The notes: generated by a model from the letters alone, not told the origin. A stretch of DNA of 64,000 nucleotides from Chryseobacterium gallinarum (GCF_001021975.1 NZ_CP009928.1:4282001-4346000), one strand, 5' to 3'; positions 32,094 through 42,591 are shown, counted from the first letter of the stretch. Numbers and translations: made by a program.

Positions 32094-32150
32094 AATTTTT
32101 TGATGGCAAAACTCCTATAAAACACAGGTTTGATCGTCCTAAATGATCGG

Positions 32151-33287
32151 TTAGGACTCTTTTTTGACAGATCCGGACTTCTTAAACTCAGAAGGCGTCA
32201 TCCCTGTTTCTTCTTTAAAGATCTTATTGAAAGTAGATTTTGAATTAAAGCCTGACTCAAATGCAATGCCTAAGATTGAATATTTTTCAAATTCAGGATC
32301 TTTCAGTTTTTCCTTTACCTCTTCTATTCTGTAAGCATTCACAAACTTGTAAAAATTCGTATTGAGTCCTTGATTTATAGTCTGCGAAAGCTGATGGGTG
32401 GAAATATTCATTAATGAAGACAGTTTCTGCAGACTCAGCTCTTCATCCAGATAAGGTTTAGCTGTTTCCATGAATTCTAAAAGCTTTTGAGAAATACCAT
32501 CGGAACTGTTTTTATTCATAACGTCGGATTTCTCTTCCTGTTTCAGGATGATCTCTTCAGTAAGAGTTGTCTGCTGATGGAACACAATACTCTGTCTTAA
32601 GCTAAAGAATACAATACAGAATAAATATCCGCTTTGTACTACAGCAACAATTTGAAAAATCTTATCAAAAGGAATCACATCCGTTCGTGTTCCTAATGCA
32701 ATCATGCAGAAAACTCCAATAAAAAGGATAATTAAGGAAATAATAATATACTTCAGCCAGTTAAGATTGATCTTTTCAAGTGCTGAATAATATTCAGGGA
32801 GCATTTTCTGATATTTTTTCAAAGCAAGAAAACATAAAACAATATAAACCACCGGCACAACAGCCATTGGAAATGTTATCAGATTCAATAATCCGTTTTG
32901 ATCCTTTTCAGTAAAATAAGGAATACTATTTTTAAACCCTATACGGCTGTAGAATATTGAAATCCCGATAAAAAACAAACTGTACCCCAGAAAGAACAAA
33001 GAATGCCTGATCAGATAGTCTGAACGAAACGGAATATTAAAAGTAATTGAAATAACGTAAAGATAAAGCATTCCCATACTTAATACCGGAAGCGCAAACC
33101 CGAAAGCCTGAACTTTCTCAGGAAGTAAAGATGGAAATAAATAATAGGCAAGATTAGCGGCCCCTACCAACAGCCAAACCATAAGGTAATAATCTGAAGA
33201 AACATTTTTCTTTTTGGAAAACAGCAATGCTATGCACATGAATGCAATAATGATCCCCGAAAAAGCAACGCTTCCCAATATCAACAT
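32151..33287 (-). CDS. AraC-type regulator with membrane sensor
   Basis: A 378-residue protein with about seven transmembrane helices in the first 230 residues and an AraC HTH at the C-terminus (about 265-365; LSSLMNISTHQLSQTINQGL and IAFESGFNSKSTFNKIFKEE, then MTPSEFKKSG). This architecture, common in flavobacteria, couples a membrane signal directly to DNA binding. Its start overlaps the upstream gene's stop by 1 bp. Ligand unknown. Confidence 0.9.
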   Translation of the reverse strand: MLILGSVAFSGIIIAFMCIALLFSKKKNVSSDYYLMVWLLVGAANLAYYLFPSLLPEKVQAFGFALPVLSMGMLYLYVISITFNIPFRSDYLIRHSLFFLGYSLFFIGISIFYSRIGFKNSIPYFTEKDQNGLLNLITFPMAVVPVVYIVLCFLALKKYQKMLPEYYSALEKINLNWLKYIIISLIILFIGVFCMIALGTRTDVIPFDKIFQIVAVVQSGYLFCIVFFSLRQSIVFHQQTTLTEEIILKQEEKSDVMNKNSSDGISQKLLEFMETAKPYLDEELSLQKLSSLMNISTHQLSQTINQGLNTNFYKFVNAYRIEEVKEKLKDPEFEKYSILGIAFESGFNSKSTFNKIFKEETGMTPSEFKKSGSVKKES

Positions 33288-33643
33288 TAGATAATCGTTT
33301 TGATATACTGCAGTTTATTAATAAGTTCTTCACATTTCTGTACTACCCGATCATAGTATTGATCTGTAATTGCTGATAATCTGGCATCCAGTTTAGATAA
33401 ATATTCCTGATTATAAACCTCCCGTTCTTTGGATAAAGGGAAAAAGCTGGTTTTTGAAGAAAACTCTTCGAAAATATCAATATCAACTCCTTCCAGAGAC
33501 TGAATATATTCAATCTGATCATAAAAATATTCCATCTTCAAACATCCTTCCCGGAGGTCAATCTGCCTGGTAGACATCGCGATGGCATTGGAATGCATCT
33601 TTTTGATATATCGGTTCCGTTTCAGTTCTTCAAATTTATTCAT
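33287..33643 (-). CDS. Hypothetical protein between glycosyltransferase and AraC regulator
   Basis: A 118-residue, mostly helical protein (NKFEELKRNRYIKKMHSNAI...KTSFFPLSKEREVYNQEY...LINKLQYIKTII). It lies 1 bp after the glycosyltransferase stop and overlaps the regulator's start by 1 bp, so the three genes form one transcript. I recognise no family. Confidence 0.75.
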   Translation of the reverse strand: MNKFEELKRNRYIKKMHSNAIAMSTRQIDLREGCLKMEYFYDQIEYIQSLEGVDIDIFEEFSSKTSFFPLSKEREVYNQEYLSKLDARLSAITDQYYDRVVQKCEELINKLQYIKTII

Positions 33644-33644
33644 A

Positions 33645-34724
33645 TTATTTGATAAGGTCCAGTAGTACTTTTTCGTATTTATCCAGAATAATATTTTTTG
33701 AAAACCTAGATTTAATCGAGTTTTTTATAGCATCACGATTATTATCCTGGTGCATCACGTTGATTATCTTTTGGGCAAAGCTTTCATAATCTTCAATATT
33801 GGCAATTTCACCATTCACATTGTGCTGGATGATTTCGTTAATTCCTCCCGGACAGTTATTGGCCAGCGAGTAAGTTCCACAAGCACCCGCTTCCAAAAGT
33901 ACATTGGGAAATCCTTCATATCTTGAAGAAAGGATAAACAGATCCGCATACTTTAGAAACTGATACGGATTCTCCTGTCTGCCATGGAAAATGACATTTT
34001 TCAAGCCCAAAAATTCCTTCATCTGAAGTAAGACTTCCCTGTCTTTTCCATCCCCCAGAATATGGAGAAGGATATTTTCATTTTTAAGCCTTGAAAAAAC
34101 TTTCAACAGGTTATCAAAGCCCTTCCTGGCTGATAAATTACCAATAGCCACTACATGTTTATAGTTGTATTTATAGCTTTCCGGCTTAATGGATAATGCC
34201 AATTTATCATCTATAAATTCAAAATCGACAGGGTTATTGATCTTGATGATTTTCTTTTTTTTAATATTAAAATTATCAATCAGATCTTTCATCATATCAT
34301 CACTTTGAGCAATAATTCTTTGATAATTATTGTAAAAATTATAAAAGAATTTTATTTCCTTCCTTGTCACATGTTGTGAAACTACATTGGTTTCCCTGGC
34401 AATAAATTTCGTTCTGGGAAAAAGCTTGATAAACAACGCCAGGTAAGCATTCACTTCTCCAAAACCGGAAAATACAACATCAGGTTTCCTTCTGTAAATT
34501 TCTCCTAAAATCGGTTTTAATGAATGTCTGATTCTTTCGGTATTGATGTCTATAATTTCAACATCTTTTTTCAGGAAATTGAGATATCCGCCCTGTTTAC
34601 GCAACAGCAAGATCTTAGGATCAAACCGATCCCTGGAAAGATGATTCGCTATAGTAGTAACAATTCTTTCTGCACCTCCGGTTTCTAAGTCCGGCAGAAT
34701 AAATATGACAGATATTTTTTTCAT
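33645..34724 (-). CDS. GT4-type glycosyltransferase
   Basis: A 359-residue GT-B glycosyltransferase: N-terminal ILPDLETGGAERIVTTIANHL, a central VAIGNLSARKGFDNLLKVFS (donor domain), and the EX7E-type RYEGFPNVLLEAGACG at about 272-287. It transfers a sugar from an NDP-sugar in cell-surface polysaccharide or glycolipid synthesis; substrate unknown. No other glycan genes are nearby, so it is an isolated transferase. Confidence 0.92.
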   Translation of the reverse strand: MKKISVIFILPDLETGGAERIVTTIANHLSRDRFDPKILLLRKQGGYLNFLKKDVEIIDINTERIRHSLKPILGEIYRRKPDVVFSGFGEVNAYLALFIKLFPRTKFIARETNVVSQHVTRKEIKFFYNFYNNYQRIIAQSDDMMKDLIDNFNIKKKKIIKINNPVDFEFIDDKLALSIKPESYKYNYKHVVAIGNLSARKGFDNLLKVFSRLKNENILLHILGDGKDREVLLQMKEFLGLKNVIFHGRQENPYQFLKYADLFILSSRYEGFPNVLLEAGACGTYSLANNCPGGINEIIQHNVNGEIANIEDYESFAQKIINVMHQDNNRDAIKNSIKSRFSKNIILDKYEKVLLDLIK

Positions 34725-34933
34725 CAGTTAAAGTTACTAAAAAGTTTCATTACGTGTCAAATATTGATGAAACGAAGATTTTTTAATCAACTACGGTCAG
34801 CTCTACAATCCGACCGATAATTCACAAAAATACTTATTCCGGGTTAAAAAGCTAGGCTCTGATCAAGTGTAAAAGTTGCTCATTCCCAACTTTTTGAAAA
34901 TAGCCTCTATTCTTGATGACCCTGTAATAAATA

Positions 34934-34963
34934 AGCAGAGCTGAAGAAAATTTCAGCTCTGCT
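34934..34963 (-). terminator. Hairpin after recQ
   Basis: AGCAGAGCTGAA pairs perfectly with TTCAGCTCTGCT across a short loop, downstream of recQ on the minus strand. The T-run is weak (TTATTTATT), so termination strength is uncertain. The rest of 34725-35016 shows no gene. Confidence 0.6.
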
Positions 34964-35016
34964 CAATATTTTATTATTCTTTCTAAAAAACAGTTTAAAT
35001 AAATGATATTTCCTCT

Positions 35017-37221
35017 TTAGTTGGCAACATCACTAATGAATTTAATTCTCAGCATCCTTACCTCTTCATCGGAAAGCTCATCCCCGAATTCATCCAGCAG
35101 TACCTTCATGCTATCACTTTCGGATTCATTCATAAACTCCATGAAACCATCTACAATGTCTTCATCAAAATTATCTTCAATATAATAATCAATATTGAGC
35201 TTGGTTCCCTGGTAAACAATTCTTTCCATTTCTTTCAAAAGCTCATCCATGGAAAGATTCTTAGCTCTCGCAATATCCTCAAGGTCGATTTTCTTATCAG
35301 TACTCTGGATGATGAAAACTTTATGGCTGGATTTATTAGCCACCTGTTTCAATACCATATCCTGGGTACGTTCTATATTGTGATCTTCTACATAGGTTTT
35401 TATGAAATCTGCGAATTCCTTACCGTATTTTTTAGCTTTTCCTTCTCCTACCCCGTAAATTTTCATAATTTCTTCCACAGTGATAGGATACTGAACCGTC
35501 ATATCCTCTAAACTCGGATCCATAAATACCGTATAAGGAGGGATCCCGTGTTTTTTGGCAACTTTTTTCCTCAGCTCTTTTAATTGATTAAAGAGATTCT
35601 GATCCAGACCTCCTCCCGCCTGCATCTGTATCTGATCGCTATCGGCTTTAGCCTGAGTAAGGTCAAATTCCCGGTCTTCAGCAATTAAAAAGACTTCTTT
35701 GGATTTGCCTTCCAGCATTTTTTTGCCTTTTTCTGCAATCTTTAAAACCCCATAGGTTTCAATATCTTTCTGTAAAAAATTCTGAACAGTTGCCTGTCTC
35801 AGGATCGTTTTCCAATAATTGTCTTTCTCTTCTTTTCCAAAGCCGAAATAAGGATTTTGTTCCAGCTTGTAAGACTTGGTTACCGCTGTTTCTTTTCCTG
35901 CAATAACAGAAATCAGATCTTTGGCTTTAAACTTTTCTCCGGTGTTGCTGATAAGTTCCAAAACTTTTTTCAAATCGGAAGTAGCGTCCTTCAATTTTGG
36001 GGGATTAGACGAATTATCACACATTTTTGCACCTTCTCCATTCACAGGATCAAAGCTCTCTCCGAAATAATAAAGGATATATTGTCTTCTGCTCATTGAA
36101 GTTTCGGCATACCCTACCACTTCATTCAGAAGCTGCAATCCTATTTCTCTTTCTGAAACAGGTTTTTGGGCTAAAAATTTCTCCAGTTTTTCAATATCCT
36201 TAGGATCGTAGAAAGCCAGGCAGTGTCCTTCACCTCCGTCTCTTCCTGCTCTTCCGGTTTCCTGGTAATAACTTTCCAGCGATTTTGGGAAGTCGTAATG
36301 GATCACAAAACGTACGTCCGGTTTATCAATTCCCATTCCGAAAGCAATGGTTGCCACAATGACATCTACTTCCTCCATCAGGAATTTATCCTGATTGGCA
36401 ACTCTTATCTTTTGATCAAGTCCTGCATGATAAGGGAGTGCATTGATTCCGTTTACCTGCAATAGCTGAGCAAACTCTTCTACTTTTCTCCGGCTCAGGC
36501 AATATACAATTCCTGATTTTCCTTTATGCTGGTTGATAAATTTAACAATTTCCTTATCTACATTAATTTTAGGACATACTTCATAATACAGATTCGGACG
36601 GTTGAAGCTCTCTTTAAAAACCATTGCATTAGTCATTCCCAAAGTTTTCTGGATATCATCCTGGACCTTGGGAGTGGCAGTAGCCGTTAAAGCAATCACC
36701 GGTACATTTGCGATTTTATCAATGATCATTTTCAAATTTCTGTACTCCGGTCTGAAGTCGTGCCCCCACTCTGAAATACAGTGCGCCTCGTCAATCGCGA
36801 AGAAAGAAATTTTAACTTCTTTCAAAAAGTCCAGATAATCATCTTTAATCAATGATTCCGGAGCTACGTACAAAAGCTTGGTCTTCCCGCTTTTTATGTC
36901 ATCAAAAACCTGTTTTGTCTGTGTCTTATTCAATGATGAATTTAATACATGTGCTACCCCATCATCAGATGAAAGGCCATTCACTGCATCTACCTGATTC
37001 TTCATTAATGCTATTAAGGGCGAAACGACGATTGCCGTACCTTCGGAAATCAGTGCCGGAAGTTGATAACATAATGATTTCCCACCTCCTGTGGGCATCA
37101 GTACAAAAATATCTTTCCCGTTTAAAAGGTTTTCAATGATTTGTTCCTGCTGTCCTTTAAATGTAGAAAATCCAAAATACTTTTTCAATTCGCCTGATAA
37201 ATTGGCTTTTTTTGCGCTCAT
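35017..37221 (-). CDS. recQ: ATP-dependent DNA helicase RecQ
   Basis: A 734-residue 3'-5' helicase of DNA repair. Visible are the Walker [15 protein letters not shown] (about 40-53), DEAH motif II ([12 protein letters not shown]), motif [13 protein letters not shown], and motif [12 protein letters not shown]. The RQC follows and an HRDC-like domain ([17 protein letters not shown]) is near 525-600. The RQC zinc site has lost most Cys: the usual C at the start is Ser ([12 protein letters not shown]) and only one Cys remains in [12 protein letters not shown] long acidic C-terminal region follows. Confidence 0.95.
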   Translation of the reverse strand: MSAKKANLSGELKKYFGFSTFKGQQEQIIENLLNGKDIFVLMPTGGGKSLCYQLPALISEGTAIVVSPLIALMKNQVDAVNGLSSDDGVAHVLNSSLNKTQTKQVFDDIKSGKTKLLYVAPESLIKDDYLDFLKEVKISFFAIDEAHCISEWGHDFRPEYRNLKMIIDKIANVPVIALTATATPKVQDDIQKTLGMTNAMVFKESFNRPNLYYEVCPKINVDKEIVKFINQHKGKSGIVYCLSRRKVEEFAQLLQVNGINALPYHAGLDQKIRVANQDKFLMEEVDVIVATIAFGMGIDKPDVRFVIHYDFPKSLESYYQETGRAGRDGGEGHCLAFYDPKDIEKLEKFLAQKPVSEREIGLQLLNEVVGYAETSMSRRQYILYYFGESFDPVNGEGAKMCDNSSNPPKLKDATSDLKKVLELISNTGEKFKAKDLISVIAGKETAVTKSYKLEQNPYFGFGKEEKDNYWKTILRQATVQNFLQKDIETYGVLKIAEKGKKMLEGKSKEVFLIAEDREFDLTQAKADSDQIQMQAGGGLDQNLFNQLKELRKKVAKKHGIPPYTVFMDPSLEDMTVQYPITVEEIMKIYGVGEGKAKKYGKEFADFIKTYVEDHNIERTQDMVLKQVANKSSHKVFIIQSTDKKIDLEDIARAKNLSMDELLKEMERIVYQGTKLNIDYYIEDNFDEDIVDGFMEFMNESESDSMKVLLDEFGDELSDEEVRMLRIKFISDVAN

Positions 37222-37253
37222 CTAATTTTCTATTGCTAAATTTGCATATAACC

Positions 37254-37261
37254 CAAAGTTA
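37254..37261 (-). promoter_or_regulatory. -7 element upstream of recQ
   Basis: TAACTTTG on the minus strand matches TAnnTTTG, 32 bp upstream of the recQ ATG. No clear -33 TTTG is present. Confidence 0.4.
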
Positions 37262-37379
37262 TAAAATTTCTGCTTAAAATAAAAGCGAACGAATTTATAA
37301 AAAATAAAATTTATATTAAATATTCTTTTTAAAATATAACGTTTTTTAAGAACTTTTTTGTATACATTATCTTCATAAA

Positions 37380-38339
37380 ATGGATAGAACCAACATTATA
37401 ACAATTGCTAAAAGTACTTTAGAAATTGAGATTTCAGAATTAGAAAAATTAAAAAACAGAATAAATGACGATTTTGCCCGCGCTGTGGAGATCATTCATT
37501 CAGCAAAAGGGAAACTGATTGTAGTAGGAATAGGAAAATCTGCCCATGTAGGAAACAAAATTGTAGCTACTCTCAACTCTACCGGAACTCCTTCACAGTT
37601 CCTTCATGCTTCAGAAGCTATCCACGGAGATCTGGGGGTGATACAGAAACAGGATGTAGTACTGTGCATTTCCAATTCCGGGAATTCTCCGGAAATAGCC
37701 AACCTGGTTCCCTACTTAAAAGATTACTCTTCTGCCCTGATCGGAATGACAGGAAATAAAAACAGTAAGCTGGCTGAATTTTCTGAAGTTATTCTGGATA
37801 CTCATGTTGATGTGGAAGCTTGCCCTAATAAACTGGCTCCCACAAGTTCTACTACTATCCAGATGGCATTGGGAGATGCGTTGGCTGTAGCGCTAATGGA
37901 GCTCAATGAGTTCAAAGCTAATGATTTTGCCAAATTTCATCCGGGTGGAAGCCTCGGGAAAAATCTTACTTCCAAGGTAGAGCAATTTCTGTCCTCTCAA
38001 AAGCCACAGGTGACTGAAAATGCACCCATCAGGGATGTTATTATTTCTATCAGTGCTTCCAGCCATGGTATTACAGTAGTTACCAATGGTGATCGGATTA
38101 TCGGGGTGATTACAGACGGAGATCTGAGAAGAATGCTCATGAAGGAAGAAGACATCAGTAAAGTTCTTGCTAAAGACATCATGTCTGCAAATCCCAGAAC
38201 CATTGAAAAAGATGCGCTTGCTAAAGAAGCTATGAAAGTATTAAAAGAAAACAATATCGGGCAGCTTGTTGTCACTGAAAACGGGAAGTATTTTGGTATT
38301 ATCGATCTGCATAAGCTGCTTGATGAAGGAATAAATTAA
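37380..38339 (+). CDS. Arabinose-5-phosphate isomerase (KpsF/GutQ type)
   Basis: A 319-residue enzyme with an N-terminal SIS domain (GIGKSAHVGNKIVATLNSTG, then HGDLGVIQ and SNSGNSPEIANLV) and two CBS domains in the last 120 residues (TVVTNGDRIIGVITDGDLRR; VTENGKYFGIIDLHKLLDEG). It converts ribulose-5-phosphate to arabinose-5-phosphate for KDO in lipid A/LPS synthesis. The size and domain order match KdsD. Followed 9 bp later by a Crp/Fnr regulator. Confidence 0.95.
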   Translation: MDRTNIITIAKSTLEIEISELEKLKNRINDDFARAVEIIHSAKGKLIVVGIGKSAHVGNKIVATLNSTGTPSQFLHASEAIHGDLGVIQKQDVVLCISNSGNSPEIANLVPYLKDYSSALIGMTGNKNSKLAEFSEVILDTHVDVEACPNKLAPTSSTTIQMALGDALAVALMELNEFKANDFAKFHPGGSLGKNLTSKVEQFLSSQKPQVTENAPIRDVIISISASSHGITVVTNGDRIIGVITDGDLRRMLMKEEDISKVLAKDIMSANPRTIEKDALAKEAMKVLKENNIGQLVVTENGKYFGIIDLHKLLDEGIN

Positions 38340-38348
38340 TCCATTCTC

Positions 38349-38912
38349 ATGAGCCAGTTTTTGAAAAACCATATCAGGCAGGTAACAGACCTTAGTGATG
38401 AAGAGTTTGAAACCGTACGGACTTTTTTTACCCAAAAGAAATTCCGGAAAAGACAATTCCTGATTCAGGAAAATCAACCCGTTCATGAGATATACCTGAT
38501 TGAAAAAGGCTTTCTCAAAAGCAGTGTGATAGATGATTCAGGTAAAGAACATATTCTGCAGTTTGCGGCGCCTAACTGGTGGATTTCAGATTTTGCAGGA
38601 TTTTTTAAACAAGAAATCTCCTCTTTAGCTGTGGATTGTATTGAAGATTCAGAGGTTTATGCCCTATCTTATACCAGTCTTACTCTTCTTTGCTCAGAAG
38701 TTCCCTTGATGGAGCGTTTTTTCAGGGTAAAATCGAACTTTGGATATGTGGCTCTGCAGCAGAGGATTCTTTCGTTAATGAGTAAATCTGCCAAAGAACG
38801 TTATGAAGATTTTATCAGACAATACCCCGGTTTTATAGATCACATTCCCAAACAGCTCATTGCCAGTTATCTGGGAGTTTCAAGAGAAACATTAAGCCGG
38901 CTATATTCATAA
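38349..38912 (+). CDS. Crp/Fnr-family transcriptional regulator
   Basis: A 187-residue regulator with an N-terminal cyclic-nucleotide-binding-like beta barrel (LIQENQPVHEIYLIEKGFLK) and a C-terminal winged HTH (IASYLGVSRETLSRLYS). The cAMP-binding Arg/Glu motif is not seen. Likely co-transcribed with the isomerase gene upstream. Ends before a strong terminator. Confidence 0.9.
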   Translation: MSQFLKNHIRQVTDLSDEEFETVRTFFTQKKFRKRQFLIQENQPVHEIYLIEKGFLKSSVIDDSGKEHILQFAAPNWWISDFAGFFKQEISSLAVDCIEDSEVYALSYTSLTLLCSEVPLMERFFRVKSNFGYVALQQRILSLMSKSAKERYEDFIRQYPGFIDHIPKQLIASYLGVSRETLSRLYS

Positions 38913-38941
38913 AGATGTGACATGGATCACATCTTTTTTTT
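38913..38941 (+). terminator. Terminator after the Crp/Fnr gene
   Basis: AGATGTGA, short loop CATGGA, TCACATCT followed by a T-run, directly after the stop codon. Confidence 0.9.
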
Positions 38942-39008
38942 GAGGTATGTCCTTATACTAATCCTCAGAAAATGACAATCTTTGTGTATAATTTTTAATG
39001 ATAAATCC

Positions 39009-39695
39009 ATGAAAAAGAAAGCATTAATTGTTGTAACAAGCGTAGAAAAATATCCCGGTATGGACAGGGCAACCGGTTTATGGCTGGGAGAAGCTGTTCA
39101 TTTTTATGAAAAGCTGCATGAAAAAGGCTATGAAATTGATTTTGTAAGCCCTAAAGGAGGATATACCCCACTTGATCCTGTTTCCCTGCAGATGTTTGTA
39201 CAGCCGGTTGACTGGAAATATTATGCTGATCCCACTTTCAGAGAAAAACTGGGCAATACACTGAAACCGGAAGAGATCAAGCCTGAAGATTACAGTGTTA
39301 TTTATTATACCGGAGGGCACGGTGTGATATGGGATTTCCCTGATAACGGAGCTATTCAGGAAATAGCCCGTACAATTTATGAAAACGGAGGGATTATCTC
39401 TTCGGTATGTCACGGAGCTGCCGGGCTTTTCAACATTCAATTATCTGATGGAGAACTGCTGATTAAAGGAAAAACGGTAACAGGGTTTTCAAATTCCGAA
39501 GAGATTGCTGCAGAACTCGCAGATCATGTGCCTTACCTTACAGAAGATGTATTGAAAAGCAAAGGAGCTCACTATGTAAAAGCAGATCAGGACTTTGCAC
39601 CTTTCGCCGTATCAGATGAGAGATTGGTTACAGGTCAGAATCCGCAATCCGGGGGAGCAGTAGGTGAAAAGGTTCTTGAAATCCTGGAAAAATAA
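39009..39695 (+). CDS. DJ-1/PfpI family protein (Hsp31-like)
   Basis: A 228-residue protein of the type 1 glutamine amidotransferase-like superfamily. The nucleophile elbow SSVCHGAAGL has Cys134-His135, and TGGHGVIWDFP at about 101-111 and a Glu near 27-28 fit the Hsp31/PfpI catalytic set. These act as glyoxalases/deglycases or chaperones. An in-frame TTG at 38982 was not used because ATG 39009 begins the normal MKKKALIVVTS strand. Single gene, with a terminator after it. Confidence 0.85.
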   Translation: MKKKALIVVTSVEKYPGMDRATGLWLGEAVHFYEKLHEKGYEIDFVSPKGGYTPLDPVSLQMFVQPVDWKYYADPTFREKLGNTLKPEEIKPEDYSVIYYTGGHGVIWDFPDNGAIQEIARTIYENGGIISSVCHGAAGLFNIQLSDGELLIKGKTVTGFSNSEEIAAELADHVPYLTEDVLKSKGAHYVKADQDFAPFAVSDERLVTGQNPQSGGAVGEKVLEILEK

Positions 39696-39717
39696 GGAAT
39701 ACAATCATTTTTTTAAC

Positions 39718-39752
39718 AACAGATAATAGCTTTTATTATCTGTTTTTTTATA
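39718..39752 (+). terminator. Terminator after the Hsp31-like gene
   Basis: AACAGATAATAG and TATTATCTGTT form a hairpin followed by seven T. Confidence 0.9.
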
Positions 39753-39897
39753 TGAAAACAACAGTGTAGGTATTTCGCCGGAAAGTGCTTTGTAAACTTG
39801 AACAAAATCATGACCAATAAATTCTAAATACTGATTATTATTTCATAATTTCGCAGACTTAAACCAGCTTACCTTTTACAGGTGTAGATTTTACGAT

Positions 39898-40725
39898 ATG
39901 GAGGATAAAAAAGACATGTCCTTTCTTGGGCACATTGGAGAGCTAAGAGGTCATCTCGTCCGCTCGATTATTGCTATTATAATTGCTGCTTTTGCTGTTG
40001 GTTTCAATATCAACTGGATTATGGACCATATCTTTTTTGGCCCTACTAGGAATGATTTTCCTACTTTCAGGATTGTTAACCATTTTTCCAGATTGCTTTT
40101 GGGGGAAGACAGCATTCACCTCCCCAAAGATTTTCCTGTACGTGTACAGAGACTTTACCAGCAATTTAATGTGATGATGGCTGTTTCTATTTTTGGAGGA
40201 ATGGTAGCGGCTTTCCCTTATATTGTCTGGGAATTGTGGCGTTTCATCAGTCCCGCTTTACATCCGAGGGAGAAAAAGAATTCTATCTATATCATCAATG
40301 CTGTATGGATTCTTTTTATGACAGGAGTTTTATGTGGCTATTTTTTAATCCTGCCTTTCGCTGTTAACTTTGGAGTGATTTTTAAAATTTCGGATATTAT
40401 TGTTCCGCTTTATGATCTGAGTGATTATACTACCCTGTTTTTACAGGTGGTTTTAGGTATGGGAGTTATTTTTCTTTTTCCCATTCTGATTTATTTCCTT
40501 ACCAGCATTGGAATTCTCACTCCAATGTTTATGAAAACCTATCGCCGTCATGCCATTGTTCTGATTATGGTGGTAGCGGCCATTATTACTCCGGCAGATG
40601 TTTTGAGTATGCTTATGGCAGCTTTCCCACTGCTTGTATTATATGAATTCAGTATTATGATGTGTAGTATCACGTACAAAAAAATTCAGAAGAGCAACAG
40701 TAATCTTCCTGCAGTGCAAGAATAA
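39898..40725 (+). CDS. tatC: Sec-independent protein translocase TatC
   Basis: A 275-residue protein with six transmembrane helices. The N-terminal FLGHIGELRGHLVRSI is the conserved cytoplasmic motif that recognises twin-arginine signal peptides. The helix PYIVWELWRFISPALHPREK is the second signature. TatC is the receptor of the Tat export pathway for folded proteins; no tatA/B gene is in this window. Followed by a strong terminator. Confidence 0.96.
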   Translation: MEDKKDMSFLGHIGELRGHLVRSIIAIIIAAFAVGFNINWIMDHIFFGPTRNDFPTFRIVNHFSRLLLGEDSIHLPKDFPVRVQRLYQQFNVMMAVSIFGGMVAAFPYIVWELWRFISPALHPREKKNSIYIINAVWILFMTGVLCGYFLILPFAVNFGVIFKISDIIVPLYDLSDYTTLFLQVVLGMGVIFLFPILIYFLTSIGILTPMFMKTYRRHAIVLIMVVAAIITPADVLSMLMAAFPLLVLYEFSIMMCSITYKKIQKSNSNLPAVQE

Positions 40726-40764
40726 TCAGGATACAAAAGATTATTAAGACAGAAAATATACTTT

Positions 40765-40804
40765 AAAAATAGCCGGGGTTTAGTTTTGAACCCCGGCTAT
40801 TTTG
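40765..40804 (+). terminator. tatC terminator
   Basis: AAAATAGCCGGGGTT pairs with AACCCCGGCTATTTT and is followed by TTG; a strong GC-rich hairpin about 40 bp after the stop. Confidence 0.85.
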
Positions 40805-40905
40805 TTGTATCCCATGATTTCTTATGTGCATTTTTTAAAGTTTAAGACTAATCATTATAGCTCGTCTTTTTACTTTATTTATTCACATTTTTACATTTTC
40901 ACAAT

Positions 40906-40934
40906 TTTGCTGTTAATTAAATTTTCTATTTTTG
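40906..40934 (+). promoter_or_regulatory. Promoter of M1 peptidase gene
   Basis: TTTG (40906-40909), 17 nt, TATTTTTG (40927-40934) fits TTTG...TAnnTTTG, 25 bp before the ATG at 40960. Confidence 0.65.
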
Positions 40935-40959
40935 AAAAGATTATTAATTAGATTTCAAA

Positions 40960-42591
40960 ATGAAAAAATTATCATATACCCTTATTCTTGCATCAGGACT
41001 TGCTTTTGGACAATTTTTTGAAAAAGATAAGGTTTTCACCAGGCAGGACACTTTAAAAGGCAGTAATACCCAGTTCAGAAATTTTTGGGATGTTAAAAAA
41101 TACGATCTTTCCGTAGAGCCTGATTTTGCCCAAAAAAGTATCAGGGGAAACAACAAAATAAGTTTTGAAATCATCAAAGACATTACCAATCCGGTATTCC
41201 AGATTGATCTTCAGCAGCCCATGAAAGCTGATAAGGTAGAAGGAAATTTTTCTATTAAAGACTGGAAACAAGAAGGTGACTTTATTTTTATTACTGCCAA
41301 TAAAAAATTTAAAAAAGGGGAAAAATACACCATTGATGTTACCTACTCAGGGAATCCTCTTATTGCTAAAAATGCGCCGTGGGACGGAGGCTGGGTTTTC
41401 ACCAAAGATGAGAAAGGAAATCCATGGATGAGCGTTGCTGACGAAGGCATCGGAGCTTCTATCTGGCTTCCTACCAAAGATATCTGGAGCGATGAGCCTG
41501 ATAATGGGATTATCATGAAAATCATTACCCCGAATGACCTTGTGGGAGTCGGAAACGGAAGGCTTATTGATAAAAAAACCGACGGTAATAAAACAACCTA
41601 CACGTGGCAGGTTAAAAACCCGATCAATGCTTATTCTATTATTCCTAACATTGGAAAGTACGTCAATTTTAAAGATACATTCAACGGGGAAAAGGGAAAA
41701 CTGGATTTAGATTACTGGGTGCTGGATTATAATCTGGATAAGGCACAAAAACAATTCCAGCAGGTAAAACCTATGATTTCGGCTTTCGAATACTGGTTCG
41801 GTCCTTACCCATTTTATGAAGACTCTTATAAACTGGTAGATTCTCCGTACCTGGGAATGGAGCATCAAAGTAATGTTGCATATGGAAACGGATACCAGAA
41901 CGGCTATCGTGGAAAAGATCTTTCTGGAACAGGTATCGGGCTAAAGTGGGATTATATTATCATCCATGAAAGCGGCCATGAATGGTTTGCCAATAACATT
42001 ACTGCCAAAGATCAGGCGGATATGTGGATCCATGAAAGTTTTACGATGTATTCCGAGGTTCTTTTTACAGAGAAATTTTTAGACAAAAAATCGGCTGACG
42101 TTTATATGATCGGCCTCAGAAATGTTATCCAGAATGATGTTCCTATTATTGGACAATATGGGGTAAGAAACGAAGGAAGTGGTGATATGTATCCGAAAGG
42201 AGCCAATATGCTCCATACGATAAGGCAGGTCATCAATAACGATGAAAAATTCAGGCAGATCTTAAGAGGCCTAAGCAAAGAGTTTTATCATCAGACCGTT
42301 ACTACAAAACAGATTGAAGATTACATTTCAGCAAAATCAGGAATTGATTTTTCAAGTGTTTTTAATCAATACCTGAGAACGATAAAAATTCCAACCCTGG
42401 AGTATTCTCAAAACGGAGACAGTTTAAAATTCCGGTATACAGATGTAGTTGAAAACCTGAAATTGCCTGTAATCATTAACGGAGATCAAACCATTACTCC
42501 GACGGAAAGCTGGCAAACAGTCAAGTTGAAGAAAAATACTCCTGTTGAGCTTAATCCAAACTATTATATTCATTATAAAAACGTTCAGTAA
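40960..42591 (+). CDS. M1-family metallopeptidase, secreted
   Basis: A 543-residue M1 (aminopeptidase N-type) enzyme with an N-terminal signal peptide (MKKLSYTLILASGLAFGQ). The zinc site is HEXXH at 336-340 (HESGH) with Glu359 eighteen residues later (WIHES), and the substrate motif at about 298-303 (GMEHQS) stands for the usual GxMEN. The family's leukotriene-like C-terminal domain is short, so this is a compact form. Probably periplasmic peptide digestion. It is followed by a hairpin and a second peptidase gene. Confidence 0.95.
   Translation: MKKLSYTLILASGLAFGQFFEKDKVFTRQDTLKGSNTQFRNFWDVKKYDLSVEPDFAQKSIRGNNKISFEIIKDITNPVFQIDLQQPMKADKVEGNFSIKDWKQEGDFIFITANKKFKKGEKYTIDVTYSGNPLIAKNAPWDGGWVFTKDEKGNPWMSVADEGIGASIWLPTKDIWSDEPDNGIIMKIITPNDLVGVGNGRLIDKKTDGNKTTYTWQVKNPINAYSIIPNIGKYVNFKDTFNGEKGKLDLDYWVLDYNLDKAQKQFQQVKPMISAFEYWFGPYPFYEDSYKLVDSPYLGMEHQSNVAYGNGYQNGYRGKDLSGTGIGLKWDYIIIHESGHEWFANNITAKDQADMWIHESFTMYSEVLFTEKFLDKKSADVYMIGLRNVIQNDVPIIGQYGVRNEGSGDMYPKGANMLHTIRQVINNDEKFRQILRGLSKEFYHQTVTTKQIEDYISAKSGIDFSSVFNQYLRTIKIPTLEYSQNGDSLKFRYTDVVENLKLPVIINGDQTITPTESWQTVKLKKNTPVELNPNYYIHYKNVQ

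Noticed and set aside
38982..39008. Upstream start of the Hsp31-like gene
   Set aside because: It uses a TTG within promoter-like DNA, while ATG 39009 begins the expected first strand.
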